Positions 1 to 8,412 of a stretch of 64,000 bases of DNA are shown piece after piece (positions within the stretch are counted from its first letter, which is position 1; every line of letters starts with the position of its first letter). The notes under the pieces were generated by a model. The model did not search any database. It had not been told where the DNA came from and was given only the letters and a program-made list of their open reading frames with translations. Origin of the DNA: Flavisphingomonas formosensis. Its GTDB lineage: Bacteria > Pseudomonadota > Alphaproteobacteria > Sphingomonadales > Sphingomonadaceae. The position numbers and the translations under genes are program-made. Location of the stretch: positions 248,001 through 312,000 of the forward strand of contig NZ_WRPK01000008.1 of the NCBI RefSeq assembly GCF_009755815.1, written 5' to 3'.

Positions 1-283
1 GGATGACGCGGCGCCCATTGTCATAGGCATCCATGCGCGCGTCATAATCCTCGATCAGTCGCTGGATCTCGTCGAAATTGCCGCCGGCCGAGAAACAGCG
101 TCCCGTCGACGCGATGACGAGCGCGCGAATGGCACCTGGCCGGCGCAATCTCTCGATCACCGACACGATCTCGCCGGTCATCACTTCGTCCATCGAGTTC
201 AATATATCCGGCCGATCGAAGGTGAGGGTCGCGACGGGGCCATCCTCCACATAGCGGATATTCCTGAAATCGCCCGTCATCAT
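1..283 (-). CDS. Enoyl-CoA hydratase/isomerase family protein (5' part only)
   Basis: The N-terminal ~94 residues of a crotonase-superfamily protein; the gene runs off the left edge. Tandem ATG codons at 283 and 280 begin it. Residues 13-30 match the first beta strand of crotonases (GPVATLTFDRPDILNSMD), and the FSAGGNFDEI segment is the first oxyanion-hole loop. The catalytic glutamate positions lie in the missing part, so hydratase, isomerase or another activity cannot be separated. It is divergent from the short-chain dehydrogenase at 381 and shares its promoter region. Confidence 0.85.
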   Translation of the reverse strand, partial: MMTGDFRNIRYVEDGPVATLTFDRPDILNSMDEVMTGEIVSVIERLRRPGAIRALVIASTGRCFSAGGNFDEIQRLIEDYDARMDAYDNGRRVI

Positions 284-307
284 CCCCGTCCCAAAAAATT
301 GATTGTC

Positions 308-328
308 AGCGTATGATAATGTTGCGAA
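308..328 (+). promoter_or_regulatory. Putative operator, catabolic regulon motif copy 1
   Basis: GATAATGTTGCGAA at 315-328 lies in the divergent intergenic space between the crotonase (start 283) and the SDR (start 381). The longer segment AGCGTATGATAATGTTGCGA is nearly the same as the one at 17955-17974 in another divergent ACAD promoter. The regulator is unknown; the MarR pair at 9.7-11 kb is a candidate. Confidence 0.5.
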
Positions 329-380
329 CTTATTTTGCAATCCGTATCCTCGCCACGAAACACGAGATCGGGAGAGGCGC

Positions 381-1142
381 ATGGACAGGCGATTCACCGG
401 CAAGGTCGCCCTTGTCGTCGGCGGAACATCGGGCATCGGCCTCGCCGCCGCGCAGGCCTTCGCGGCGGAAGGCGCACGGGTGATGATCGCCGGCCGCCGC
501 GAGGCGGAAGGCATGGGCGGCGTCGAGGCGATTCGCAGCCGGGGCGGCAGCGCCGCCTTCGTGCAATGCGACATCACCGAGGCCGCCTCGGTGGAGCAGA
601 TGGTCGCCCGCACGGTCGAGACCTTCGGCGGGCTGCACATCGCCTACAACAACGCCGGCATCACCGGGACGGTGAACCTCTTTGTCGAGGATGCCGATCT
701 CGCCATGTTCGAGCAGGTGATGGCGATCAACGTCACCGGCACCTGGCTGGCGATGAAATATGAAGTTCCGGCGATCCTCGCCTCGGGCGGCGGCGCGATC
801 GTCAACTGCGCGTCGGTCGCGGGGCTGCGCGGCAGCCCGGGTTGCAGCGCCTATTATGGCAGCAAGCATGCCGTGCTGGGCATGACCAAATGCGTCGCGC
901 TGGAAAATGCCGCGCGCGGCATCCGCGTCAACGCCGTCTGCCCCGGTCTGGTGATGACCGAACTCGTCGAGCAGGGTTTCGCCAGCGCGCAGGACAAGCT
1001 TGCCATGCTGACCGCGCGTATCCCGATGAACCGGACAGGCAAGCCGGACGAGGTCGCCAAGGCGGTACTCTGGCTCGCCTCCGAGGATTCGAGCTTCGTC
1101 AACGGTGTCGCCCTGCCCGTCGACGGCGCGACTTCGGTCTGA
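381..1142 (+). CDS. SDR family NAD(P)-dependent oxidoreductase
   Basis: A 253-residue classical short-chain dehydrogenase/reductase, probably acting on a hydroxyl or keto group of a CoA-ester or alicyclic intermediate. Visible motifs are the cofactor loop GGTSGIG near residue 14, NNAGIT near 90, the catalytic Ser in NCASVAG, YYGSK (Tyr and Lys) near 155, and the PG segment after the active site. The ATG at 381 is chosen because GGGAGAGG precedes it and the Rossmann fold starts right after; an upstream in-frame ATG at 303 would add 26 unrelated residues. It is followed 12 bp later by a duplicated alpha/beta-barrel protein and is probably co-transcribed with it. Confidence 0.9.
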   Translation: MDRRFTGKVALVVGGTSGIGLAAAQAFAAEGARVMIAGRREAEGMGGVEAIRSRGGSAAFVQCDITEAASVEQMVARTVETFGGLHIAYNNAGITGTVNLFVEDADLAMFEQVMAINVTGTWLAMKYEVPAILASGGGAIVNCASVAGLRGSPGCSAYYGSKHAVLGMTKCVALENAARGIRVNAVCPGLVMTELVEQGFASAQDKLAMLTARIPMNRTGKPDEVAKAVLWLASEDSSFVNGVALPVDGATSV

Positions 1143-1154
1143 AAGGGATCGCCC

Positions 1155-1895
1155 ATGGAGAAGATCTACGGCTTCGTCGCGATCGACATCGAGGAGGGCG
1201 GGCGCGAACCCTTCATCGCCGCGGCAAGACAATGCCATGACGCCATATTGCCCGACATCGCCGGCACCCAATATTATGAATGGTTCCTCTCGGCGGACGG
1301 GCGGCGGGCCTATGTCATCGAGGTCTATGACGATCCCGAGGCGGTCGCGCTGCACGGCCGGATGCTCGACGGACGCGTCGGCAAGGTGCTGGAGCACGCC
1401 CAGTTCCGGATCAGCTTCGCCGGGAACGTGCCGGACGCGTTGCAGGACCGGATGCGCGAGCGGCTCGGCGAGGTCTGCTTTGCCGGCCGGCTCGCCCATG
1501 GCCGCATGACCGAACCGACGCCGCACCGCGCGCCGCCGCCAGGCGACGAGCGCGTCTATGCCCTCGCCTGGTTCCGCCCCCACCCCGGCCGGGCCGATGC
1601 CTTCCGCACGCTCGCCCGCGAAGCCTTCGACAGCGCCTGCGCACGCGATCCGGGCACGCAGGGTTATGAGTGGTTCTTCGACGATGCAGGGAACTGCGTC
1701 GCACTCGACGTCTATGAGACTCCCGAGGCAATGCTGGCGCACATGGCCAATTGCGGGCCCATCATGGGCCGCATCCTCGATCTGGTCGACAGCCGCACCA
1801 TCGTCTTCGGCGCGCTGCCCACCGCGATCGAGGCACGGCTGCGGCCGGAACTGGGCATCACCCGTTTCCCCCACCGCCTCCATGGCGTGGGATGA
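1155..1895 (+). CDS. Internally duplicated dimeric alpha/beta-barrel (ABM-like) protein
   Basis: A 246-residue protein made of two related ~105-residue halves. Residues about 5-100 and 135-235 both show a beta strand, a helix, then the pattern GTQxYEWF followed by V/LDVY-(D/E)-x-PEA, typical of antibiotic biosynthesis monooxygenase (ABM) or YciI-like ferredoxin-fold domains. In such families two domains form one barrel, so this gene may encode a built-in dimer. A proline-rich linker (residues 118-130) joins the halves. The substrate is unknown. It follows the SDR at 381 and converges on the CitE-like gene at 1908. Confidence 0.65.
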   Translation: MEKIYGFVAIDIEEGGREPFIAAARQCHDAILPDIAGTQYYEWFLSADGRRAYVIEVYDDPEAVALHGRMLDGRVGKVLEHAQFRISFAGNVPDALQDRMRERLGEVCFAGRLAHGRMTEPTPHRAPPPGDERVYALAWFRPHPGRADAFRTLAREAFDSACARDPGTQGYEWFFDDAGNCVALDVYETPEAMLAHMANCGPIMGRILDLVDSRTIVFGALPTAIEARLRPELGITRFPHRLHGVG

Positions 1896-1907
1896 TGCTC
1901 TGCCTCG

Positions 1908-2813
1908 TCATCCCCCGAACGCCTCCGCCTGCGCCAGCACCCGCTCCGCCTGCCGGAGATGGGGGATGTCCACCATCTTGCCGTCCAGCCCGACCGCACC
2001 CGCGCCGGGACTGGCGGCAAAGGCCGCGAGGACGCGTCGGGCATGATCGATCTCCTCGGCCGACGGCATGAAGCTGTCGTTGATCCCTGCCACCTGCGCC
2101 GGATGGATGGCGACGCGGCCGCTGAATCCCTCGGCCCGCGCCGCCCGGCACGACGCGCGCAGCCCTGCATCGTCGCGGAAATCGACATAGAGGGTGTCGA
2201 TCGCCTGCACGCCGGACGCATGGGCCGCGAGCAGGCAGAGCGAGCGGACCATCTTGTAGGTGAAGGCCCATTCCCCGTTCGCGTCCAGATTGGTGCTGGC
2301 GCCGAGCGCGGTCGACAGATCTTCCGCCCCCCAGGTGATGCCTGCCAACCGCTCCAGCCCGGCATCGGCGAACCGACCAAGCGTGAAGGGCGCGACCGCC
2401 GTCTCGGTGGCCACCGGCAGGATCTGGATCGATCCGGCCTCGATGCCGTGCGCGGCCTCCAGCGCATCGAGATAGTGGGACAGGCGTCGTACATCCTCCG
2501 GCCCGTTGGTCTTGGGCTGCATGATCCCGTCTGGACCACCTGGCATGACTGCCGCCAGATCCTGGAGCATAAGACCGGTGTCGAACGGATTGACCCGCAC
2601 CCAATATCGGGTCGGCCGCGCGCCGCGCGGGGCAGCCGCCAGGAAGGCGGAGACGAGCGCGCGGGCGCGCGGCTTGTTCTCCGGCAGCACGGCATCCTCC
2701 AGGTCGAGGATCACCGCGTCGGCGCCGCAACCGGCCACCTTCGCCAGCTTCTTCTCGCTGTCCCCCGGAATGAACAGGAAAGAGCGCAGCGGCGGACGCA
2801 TCGTCCCGCTCAT
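1908..2813 (-). CDS. HpcH/HpaI aldolase / CitE-like acyl-CoA lyase
   Basis: A 301-residue TIM-barrel protein of the citrate lyase beta / malyl-CoA lyase group. Motifs seen: FIPGDSEKK near residue 14, AVILDLEDAV near 34 (Mg-binding Glu/Asp), the Arg of WVRVNP, WGAEDLSTALG (second metal ligand) and GRVAIHPAQV. Family members cleave or form C-C bonds in 3-hydroxyacyl-CoA or malyl-CoA-type substrates. The start ATG overlaps the stop of the MaoC hydratase by 4 bp (ATGA), so the two are translationally coupled; hydration followed by lyase cleavage is a natural pairing. It is the last gene of the minus-strand operon. Confidence 0.85.
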   Translation of the reverse strand: MSGTMRPPLRSFLFIPGDSEKKLAKVAGCGADAVILDLEDAVLPENKPRARALVSAFLAAAPRGARPTRYWVRVNPFDTGLMLQDLAAVMPGGPDGIMQPKTNGPEDVRRLSHYLDALEAAHGIEAGSIQILPVATETAVAPFTLGRFADAGLERLAGITWGAEDLSTALGASTNLDANGEWAFTYKMVRSLCLLAAHASGVQAIDTLYVDFRDDAGLRASCRAARAEGFSGRVAIHPAQVAGINDSFMPSAEEIDHARRVLAAFAASPGAGAVGLDGKMVDIPHLRQAERVLAQAEAFGG

Positions 2814-3265
2814 GACTTCGGCTTCTTGCGTTGCAGGCCCGAGCGCTTGCAGGAGGCGACGAGCTCGTCGCGCTGGTTGAACGCCTGGTGCAGGAAAGTG
2901 ACGATGCCCGCATCAGGCCGCGACTTCGAATCGCGCAACTCGATCACCTCGGTCACCACATGTATGGTATCGCCATGATAGAGCGGCTTGGGAAAGCGCA
3001 CCTCGTCCCAGCCGAGATTGGCGACCGCCGTGCCCAGCGTGGTGTCACCGATCGAGATGCCGACCATCAGCCCGAGGGTGAAGGCCGAATTGACGATCCG
3101 ACTGCCGAACTCGGTGCCCTTCATATATTCTTCGTCGAGATGCAGTAGCGCCGGATTATGCGTCATCGCGGTGAAGAGCACATTGTCCGTCTCCGTGAGC
3201 GTGCGCCGGATCGGATGATCGAAGCGCTGCCCCACCTGCAATTCGTCGAACCAGACTCCCGCCAT
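2810..3265 (-). CDS. MaoC family dehydratase
   Basis: A 151-residue single hot-dog (R)-hydratase-like protein. The segment TAMTHNPALLHLDEEYMKGTEFGSR (residues ~34-58) holds the Asn-Pro-x-H-x-D hydratase signature. The overall layout resembles mesaconyl-CoA or beta-methylmalyl-CoA hydratases, which often pair with CitE-like lyases, as here. The ATG at 3265 is chosen over longer upstream frames because the fold begins there (MAGVWFDELQVGQRF) and the sequence upstream belongs to the neighbouring ligase. It overlaps the lyase gene by 4 bp. Confidence 0.85.
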   Translation of the reverse strand: MAGVWFDELQVGQRFDHPIRRTLTETDNVLFTAMTHNPALLHLDEEYMKGTEFGSRIVNSAFTLGLMVGISIGDTTLGTAVANLGWDEVRFPKPLYHGDTIHVVTEVIELRDSKSRPDAGIVTFLHQAFNQRDELVASCKRSGLQRKKPKS

Positions 3266-3288
3266 ATGTGTCTCCCGTCGATTTCGAT

Positions 3289-4827
3289 TCAGCGTCCTGC
3301 CGAGGACTTGTCCCGGCGGGCCAGAAACTCTTCCTTGAGCTGGCGGGCGTAGATCTTGCCCGTGTCGTGCCGCGGCAGCCGGTCGCGAAACTCCCAGCTG
3401 CGCGGGCATTTGATCGAGGCGAGCGCGGCGCGGCACCATTTTGCAAGCTCCGCGCGCAAGGCCTCCTGGTCCGCGACGGGATCGAGCGGCTGGATCACGG
3501 CGTGCAGCACCTCGCCCATATCCTCGTCGGCTATGCCGAACACGCTCGCATCGGCCACCGCCGGATGGGAGATCAGGCGATTCTCCGCTTCCTGAGGGAA
3601 GACGTTGACGCCGCCGGAGATCACCATGTTGCTGTGCCGGTCGGTCAGATAGACATAACCCTCCGCATCGAGATAGCCGATGTCTCCCAGCGTACTGCGG
3701 CCCCGGCCGTCATGGGCCTGCGCCGTGCGGTCGGGATCGTCGTGATAGGCGAAGCCGGGTCCGCCGGAAAACCAGATCGTACCGATCTCGCCGGTCGGCA
3801 GCACCCGGCCCGCATCGTCGAGGACATCGACAGCACCGAGGAAAGGCCGGCCGACCGATCCCGGATGGGCAAGCCATTCGGCCGAGCTGATCATCGTCAG
3901 GCCATTGCCCTCGGTTCCGCCATAACTTTCCTCGAGGATCGGGCCGAACCAGCCGATCGCTGCGCGCTTGACGTCCGGCGCGATCGGCGCGGCGCCATGG
4001 ACGATGGTGCGCAGCGAGGAGAGGTCGGCGCGCGCCCGCACGTCTGGCGGCAGCTTGAGCAGCCGCACCAGCATGGTCGGCACCCAATGAGCATGGGTGA
4101 CGCGATGCCGCTCGACCAGCACCAGCGACGCCGCCGCATCGAACGCCTCCATCACGATCAACGTGGCGCCGATCTGCTGCATCGCCATTGCGAAACGCAT
4201 CGGCCCCGAATGATAGAGCGGACAGGGCATCAGATAGACGGTGTCCGCGCCCCAGCCGTAACGATCCGCATAGATGGCGAACATCTTCGACAGGCCGTCG
4301 ATGCCGCCGTCCGGCAGGAGCTGCTTGATCCCCTTGGGCCGCCCGGTCGAGCCGGAGGAGTAGAGCATGTCCGAGCCACGGCTCTCGTCCGCGATCGGCG
4401 TCGGCGGGCAGGCCTGGGCATAACGGCCATCCGTCACGTCGACGAAATCGACGCCGGGAAAACGGGCCGCGAGGCGCCCCGCCAGTTCCCCTTGCTGCTC
4501 CGTGTAAAAGACCAGCCTCGCGCCGCAATTGCCGATGATGAACGCAATCTCGTCATCGCGGAACCGCCAGCTGATCGCGGTGTAATAGAGGCCGGCATTG
4601 TGCCCAGCCCAGACCAGCTCGTGGAAAACCGGCACATTCTCGACCAGCATCGCGAAATGATCGCCGCGGCGCAGCCCTCGTGCGCGCAGGAAATGCGCGC
4701 AGCGATTGGCGCGCGTATCCAGCTCGCCATAACCGATCGTGATGCCGAGCGAAGGATAGACGATCGCCGGCCGGTCGGGATCGGATGTCGCCCAGGCGCG
4801 GGGATGCTGGCGATAGGGATCGGACAT
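3289..4827 (-). CDS. AMP-dependent acyl-CoA synthetase
   Basis: A 512-residue member of the ANL adenylating superfamily that activates a carboxylic acid to its CoA thioester. Motifs: the phosphate loop YSSGSTGRPKG near residue 155, GTEGNG (A5-type) near 315, the hinge region YLTDRHSNMVISGG, and TGKIYARQLK with the catalytic lysine close to the C terminus. AGAGGGGC lies upstream of ATG 4827. It presumably makes the CoA ester used by the kinase, crotonase, hydratase and lyase genes of the same operon. The substrate is not predictable; the compact size resembles fatty or aryl-alkyl acid ligases. Confidence 0.88.
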   Translation of the reverse strand: MSDPYRQHPRAWATSDPDRPAIVYPSLGITIGYGELDTRANRCAHFLRARGLRRGDHFAMLVENVPVFHELVWAGHNAGLYYTAISWRFRDDEIAFIIGNCGARLVFYTEQQGELAGRLAARFPGVDFVDVTDGRYAQACPPTPIADESRGSDMLYSSGSTGRPKGIKQLLPDGGIDGLSKMFAIYADRYGWGADTVYLMPCPLYHSGPMRFAMAMQQIGATLIVMEAFDAAASLVLVERHRVTHAHWVPTMLVRLLKLPPDVRARADLSSLRTIVHGAAPIAPDVKRAAIGWFGPILEESYGGTEGNGLTMISSAEWLAHPGSVGRPFLGAVDVLDDAGRVLPTGEIGTIWFSGGPGFAYHDDPDRTAQAHDGRGRSTLGDIGYLDAEGYVYLTDRHSNMVISGGVNVFPQEAENRLISHPAVADASVFGIADEDMGEVLHAVIQPLDPVADQEALRAELAKWCRAALASIKCPRSWEFRDRLPRHDTGKIYARQLKEEFLARRDKSSAGR

Positions 4828-4857
4828 GATCTGATGCCCCTCTACCGCGGCGTCCGC

Positions 4858-5640
4858 CTAGCGGCTGCGCTCCATGAAGGCGGTCACCCGCGCGGCATAG
4901 TCGGGATGCGCGACCACCGCGCCGATATCGATCGACTCCTGCGCGAGATGGTCGGAGATCGAGATGCGGTGGGCGACGTTCATCGCGCGCTTGGTGCGGC
5001 CCAGCGCCTCCTGCGGCAGGTCGGCGATCCGGGCGAGCAGAGCCTCGGTCCGCGCGTCCAGCTCGTCATCGGGCACGACCCAGTTGACGAGGCCGAAGTC
5101 GAGCGCGTCTTCGGGACCGAATATGTCACCGAGATAGGCGATCTGCTTGGCGCGCTTGGGGCCGATATTACGGACGAGATTATAGCTCAGCGCCGAATCG
5201 GGAATCACCCCGACGCGGATCTGCGCCGCGAGGAAGCGGCTCCTCTCGGACGCGATCGCGAGATCCGCCGCGGCGACCATCGCGAGCCCACCACCCGCCG
5301 CCATGCCGCGCACCCGCGTCACCACCGGCTGCGGGATGCGCTCGATGATCGCGAAGAGCTGGTTCCCCTTGTCGCCGCTGGTCATCCAATGGTTGGTCCG
5401 CTCGAGATCGCCCATGCCGAGCGTCGTCGAAAATTCCTTGACGTCGCCGCCCGCGCAGAAATTGTCGCCGGCGCCCGTGATGAGCACGACGCGCACGTCG
5501 CGATCGAATTCGATGCCGCGCAAATGATCGCCGAGCTCCTCCCACATGCCGTTCTTCATCGCGTTCATGACATGGGGACGATTGATCGTCGCCCGCGCGA
5601 TCGGGCCATCGATCACGAAGCTGAGTTCAGACTCGCTCAT
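4858..5640 (-). CDS. Crotonase-fold protein lacking both hydratase glutamates
   Basis: A 260-residue enoyl-CoA hydratase/isomerase superfamily protein with the oxyanion-hole segments GAGDNFCAGGDVKEF (~68) and GMAAGGGLAM (~115). The positions of rat crotonase Glu144 and Glu164 are Ala (GGGLAMVAAAD) and Gln (LAAQIRVG), so ordinary syn-hydration is unlikely; isomerase, thioesterase, dehalogenase-like or C-C bond activities remain possible. The start at 5640 overlaps the phosphotransferase stop (ATGA). A longer upstream reading exists but lies in the kinase gene. Confidence 0.85.
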   Translation of the reverse strand: MSESELSFVIDGPIARATINRPHVMNAMKNGMWEELGDHLRGIEFDRDVRVVLITGAGDNFCAGGDVKEFSTTLGMGDLERTNHWMTSGDKGNQLFAIIERIPQPVVTRVRGMAAGGGLAMVAAADLAIASERSRFLAAQIRVGVIPDSALSYNLVRNIGPKRAKQIAYLGDIFGPEDALDFGLVNWVVPDDELDARTEALLARIADLPQEALGRTKRAMNVAHRISISDHLAQESIDIGAVVAHPDYAARVTAFMERSR

Positions 5641-6857
5641 GCGTTCATCTCCGTAGCAAGATCGTTGGCGAGATCGCGCAACTGCTTGGGGAAGGTGTTG
5701 TATCCGATCGCCGCTATGCGCAGATCGCGGTCCACGTCCTTGTCGTAGCTGGTCCGCGCGAAGCCGGTCAGCACGGACAGCAACAGCGTCCGCCACACGG
5801 TGAAGAAGGACAGGCGCGCGTCGCTCACCTCCGGCCCGCCCGCGCCGCGATAGGCCGCCATGAACTCTTCCCATGGAAGCACGCGCGAGACGAGGAAACG
5901 GCAATAGGCCAGATCCTCGGCCGGATCGCCGGCATGGGCGAATTCCCAGTCGAGCAGACCGGTCAGGCGGTCGTCGTCGCCCAGCGTGTTGTGCAGGCCC
6001 GCATCGCCATGGACCAGGCGCCGCTCATTGCCGATATGCGGCAGCCGCTCATGGAGCCATGCGAAGGCGGCGTCGATCAGCGGCACCGGCGCCATGCCGC
6101 TGCGATAGCGGCGCTCGTAGCTTTCGAGATGCGCGCGCACCGGATGGTCCTCGCGGCCATAGGTAAGCGCATCGGCGATGCCGAGCGCATCGATGTCGAG
6201 GCGGTGCAGCCGCGCGAGCTCGGCGGCGAAATCGCGGCAGAAGGCGGGCGAGGCATCGCTGGCGAAGAGCGTGCCCATCGCCTTGCCGCGCAGCCGCTCG
6301 AACACGATGAAGCGCCCGCCGATCGCATCCGGCGATGACTCCAGCCACAGCGGCTCCGGCACCCGCAGGCCCTGGCCGTGAACCGCCCGGATGACCGGAA
6401 ACTCGTCGCTCACCGACGTTCCGGTGACCGCGGCGGCGAAATCGCGACGAATGACGAGCTGGCGTCCGTCGACACAGTCGAGCAGGATCGTGCCCTTGGA
6501 GCGCCCCCCCGGAACGGTGGTTACACGGGCGATCTCGATACCGGCATCGCGGCCGGCAAACCAGGCGGAGAAGACCGCCGCCGGAATCTCCAATTCGCTG
6601 CCCGATCCCGTCGCCGCGACCGGCGCGGCCAGCACCGCGGCGATCCGCGCTTCATGGGCATTGCGCCAATCGCGTTCGGCCTCCACTCCGGCGGCGGGTC
6701 CCGCTTCCTCCTCGACCTCGATGGACAGCCGAGCCAGCAGCATCTCGATCAGCTCGCAGCGCAGCCGGGCATTGCCCGCCTGCAGCTCCGGCTTGAGGTC
6801 GGCCCGCAGCGCCGTTAGGATGCTGCGCAGCTTTTCGCCCAGGAGCGGATCGGTCAA
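5637..6857 (-). CDS. APH-family phosphotransferase, probable (hydroxy)acyl-CoA kinase
   Basis: A ~406-residue protein. Residues 1-100 are a helical region; the rest is an aminoglycoside-phosphotransferase (APH) kinase fold with an intact catalytic loop HGDAGLHN (~313) and metal motif LLDWEFAHAGDP (~331). The likely start is TTG at 6857, which overlaps the upstream stop as TTGA. Relatives include the kinase domain of ACAD10/11 and LvaA, which phosphorylate 4-hydroxyacyl-CoA before elimination. Coupling to a small DUF6285-like gene, a CoA ligase and a crotonase, with several ACADs nearby, makes hydroxyacyl-CoA more plausible than an antibiotic as substrate; this is inference. Confidence 0.8.
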   Translation of the reverse strand: MTDPLLGEKLRSILTALRADLKPELQAGNARLRCELIEMLLARLSIEVEEEAGPAAGVEAERDWRNAHEARIAAVLAAPVAATGSGSELEIPAAVFSAWFAGRDAGIEIARVTTVPGGRSKGTILLDCVDGRQLVIRRDFAAAVTGTSVSDEFPVIRAVHGQGLRVPEPLWLESSPDAIGGRFIVFERLRGKAMGTLFASDASPAFCRDFAAELARLHRLDIDALGIADALTYGREDHPVRAHLESYERRYRSGMAPVPLIDAAFAWLHERLPHIGNERRLVHGDAGLHNTLGDDDRLTGLLDWEFAHAGDPAEDLAYCRFLVSRVLPWEEFMAAYRGAGGPEVSDARLSFFTVWRTLLLSVLTGFARTSYDKDVDRDLRIAAIGYNTFPKQLRDLANDLATEMNA

Positions 6858-7327
6858 ACCGGCCTCCCCACATAGGTCGGGAAAAAGAAGCCGCTCTCGC
6901 GATCGGCATGGCGCAGCAGATAGGCGCGCAGATCGGCATGGACCGCCTCTGCCGCCGCCTCCCCGCGCCGTGCGCGGCACAGGAGAAGCAGCGCATCCAC
7001 CCGCTCGCGCCCGCGATGGTTCAATGCCTGCAGCGCATCGACGCGGGCATAGCCGCCCAGCAGCGCGGGTGCCTCGGCCAGGAAGCCGTCAAGGTCCGCA
7101 TCCGCATGGCCCAGCCTCGTGCGCGCCGATTGCAGCAGTTCGACCAGCTCGGCCGTGTCCTCGTGCAGCATCGGCCCCTCGACCGGCGTGCGCGCCTGCA
7201 GATGGTTGAGGATCACGTCCACGCTGCGCAGCGCGCTCTGCGCCCATTGATCGTCGATCTTCGGTACGACATGCTCGCGCAGCGCGAGCTGCACCGCGGC
7301 AAGCATCTGCTCAGTGGTCGGCATCAT
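6854..7327 (-). CDS. DUF6285-like small protein, partner of phosphotransferase
   Basis: A 157-residue, mainly helical soluble protein with an Arg/Leu-rich composition and no recognisable catalytic motif. It matches from memory the DUF6285 family, which is usually encoded beside APH-type phosphotransferases; LvaB, the subunit of the levulinate-pathway kinase, is a comparable small partner. ATG 7327 (followed by a second ATG) has GGGGAGGCG upstream, better than the earlier in-frame start at 7387. It overlaps the active kinase by 4 bp and lies 17 bp after the degenerate kinase, so it sits between the two. Confidence 0.65.
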   Translation of the reverse strand: MMPTTEQMLAAVQLALREHVVPKIDDQWAQSALRSVDVILNHLQARTPVEGPMLHEDTAELVELLQSARTRLGHADADLDGFLAEAPALLGGYARVDALQALNHRGRERVDALLLLCRARRGEAAAEAVHADLRAYLLRHADRESGFFFPTYVGRPV

Positions 7328-7344
7328 AGGATCGCCTCCCCTCA

Positions 7345-8412
7345 TCAATTCGCTGCGTTTTCGGGACGGTAGGGACTCTTGCGCCACTCGGCGACGATAT
7401 GCGCCGCCTCGTCCATCGGCTTGCCGATCATCATGCCGAGCAGCTGCTCGAACAGCTTGACCCGGCCGAAACCGAGATTGAGACGTGGCGCCCGCGGATT
7501 TTTACCCGAGAGGAAGGGACGCAGCCCGTTGTTGAGCGTCGGCACCGCCTTCCACACTTCCCAGACACGATAGAAGTCGAGGCTGGAGCGGTCGATGGCG
7601 AAACCCGCCACATCCTCATAATGACCGAGCGTCGTCTCCGCATCGCCCAAGGTCAGCATGCCCTGCGACAGGGCCCAGTCCTGAGCCGGATCGCCGGCGA
7701 AGGCGAGCTCCCAGTCGGACAGGGCAACGATCCGGTCGTCCTTCCATATCTCCTCGCCCATGCCGTTATTACCCTTGCACAGCGAGATGCGCGGCGCGCT
7801 GGTCGGCAGATGCTCCTCCAGCCAGAAGGCCGCTTCGGTGACGAGCGGAAAGGGATCGGTGCGCACCTCGCGGAAGATGCGCATCCAGCGATCATAATCG
7901 GCGCGCGCGCACTCTGCGGCCGAGGCGGGTATGTCGACGAAGTCCGAAAAGCCGGTCGCATCGAGATCCAGGCTGTGCAGCGTCGCCAGCTTCTCGGCAT
8001 GCTCCAGCGCCACTCGCTGGCGCCGCGCCGCCGCCTCGGCGCCCTCGTCATAAAGGCCGGGAATGTCGTTGCTTCCGTCCACCATGCGGCGGACCATCAC
8101 CGGACGCCCCTCGGCGATCGCGGGCGCGGCGTCGAACCAGAGCGGCTCGGCCACTGGTACCGCCGTCGCGTGCAGGCCCTTGATGATGCGATATTCATAT
8201 TCCAGCGGCACCGGGCAGATCGGGCCGCCCAGCGCATCGGTGCGGAAGACATAGCCGCCCTCGGCGCCCTTCTCCTCCGTCCAGACGAGGAAGGTCTCGC
8301 GACTGATGCCGGGAAAGGTGCGCCTGAAGCGGGTCACGCGCACGTCGCTGCCCATATGGCCGGCGAAATAGTCTTGCAGGGCTTCCAGTTCGATCATCGG
8401 GGGCTCACTCAA
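7345..8412 (-). CDS. APH-fold protein with degenerate catalytic loop (predicted pseudokinase)
   Basis: A 355-residue protein of the phosphotransferase family, aligned along its length with the kinase at 5637. The metal motif (SDWELAFAGDPAQDW) is kept, but the HGDxxxxN catalytic loop reads KGNNGMGEE: the catalytic Asp is Asn and the Mg-binding Asn is Glu. It is therefore probably inactive as a kinase, or uses another chemistry, and may act as a regulatory or binding subunit. TTG 8412 overlaps the upstream stop (TTGA); ATG 8397 is the alternative start. Confidence 0.8.
   Translation of the reverse strand: MSEPPMIELEALQDYFAGHMGSDVRVTRFRRTFPGISRETFLVWTEEKGAEGGYVFRTDALGGPICPVPLEYEYRIIKGLHATAVPVAEPLWFDAAPAIAEGRPVMVRRMVDGSNDIPGLYDEGAEAAARRQRVALEHAEKLATLHSLDLDATGFSDFVDIPASAAECARADYDRWMRIFREVRTDPFPLVTEAAFWLEEHLPTSAPRISLCKGNNGMGEEIWKDDRIVALSDWELAFAGDPAQDWALSQGMLTLGDAETTLGHYEDVAGFAIDRSSLDFYRVWEVWKAVPTLNNGLRPFLSGKNPRAPRLNLGFGRVKLFEQLLGMMIGKPMDEAAHIVAEWRKSPYRPENAAN

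Noticed and set aside
3268-5748. An 826-residue plus-strand open frame
   Set aside because: It covers several minus-strand genes with strong motifs (ligase, crotonase) and has the Arg/His-rich composition of antisense frames.
5637-6857. Aminoglycoside resistance gene
   Set aside because: The APH fold alone does not indicate resistance; the gene is embedded in a CoA-ester operon and carries an extra N-terminal helical region.
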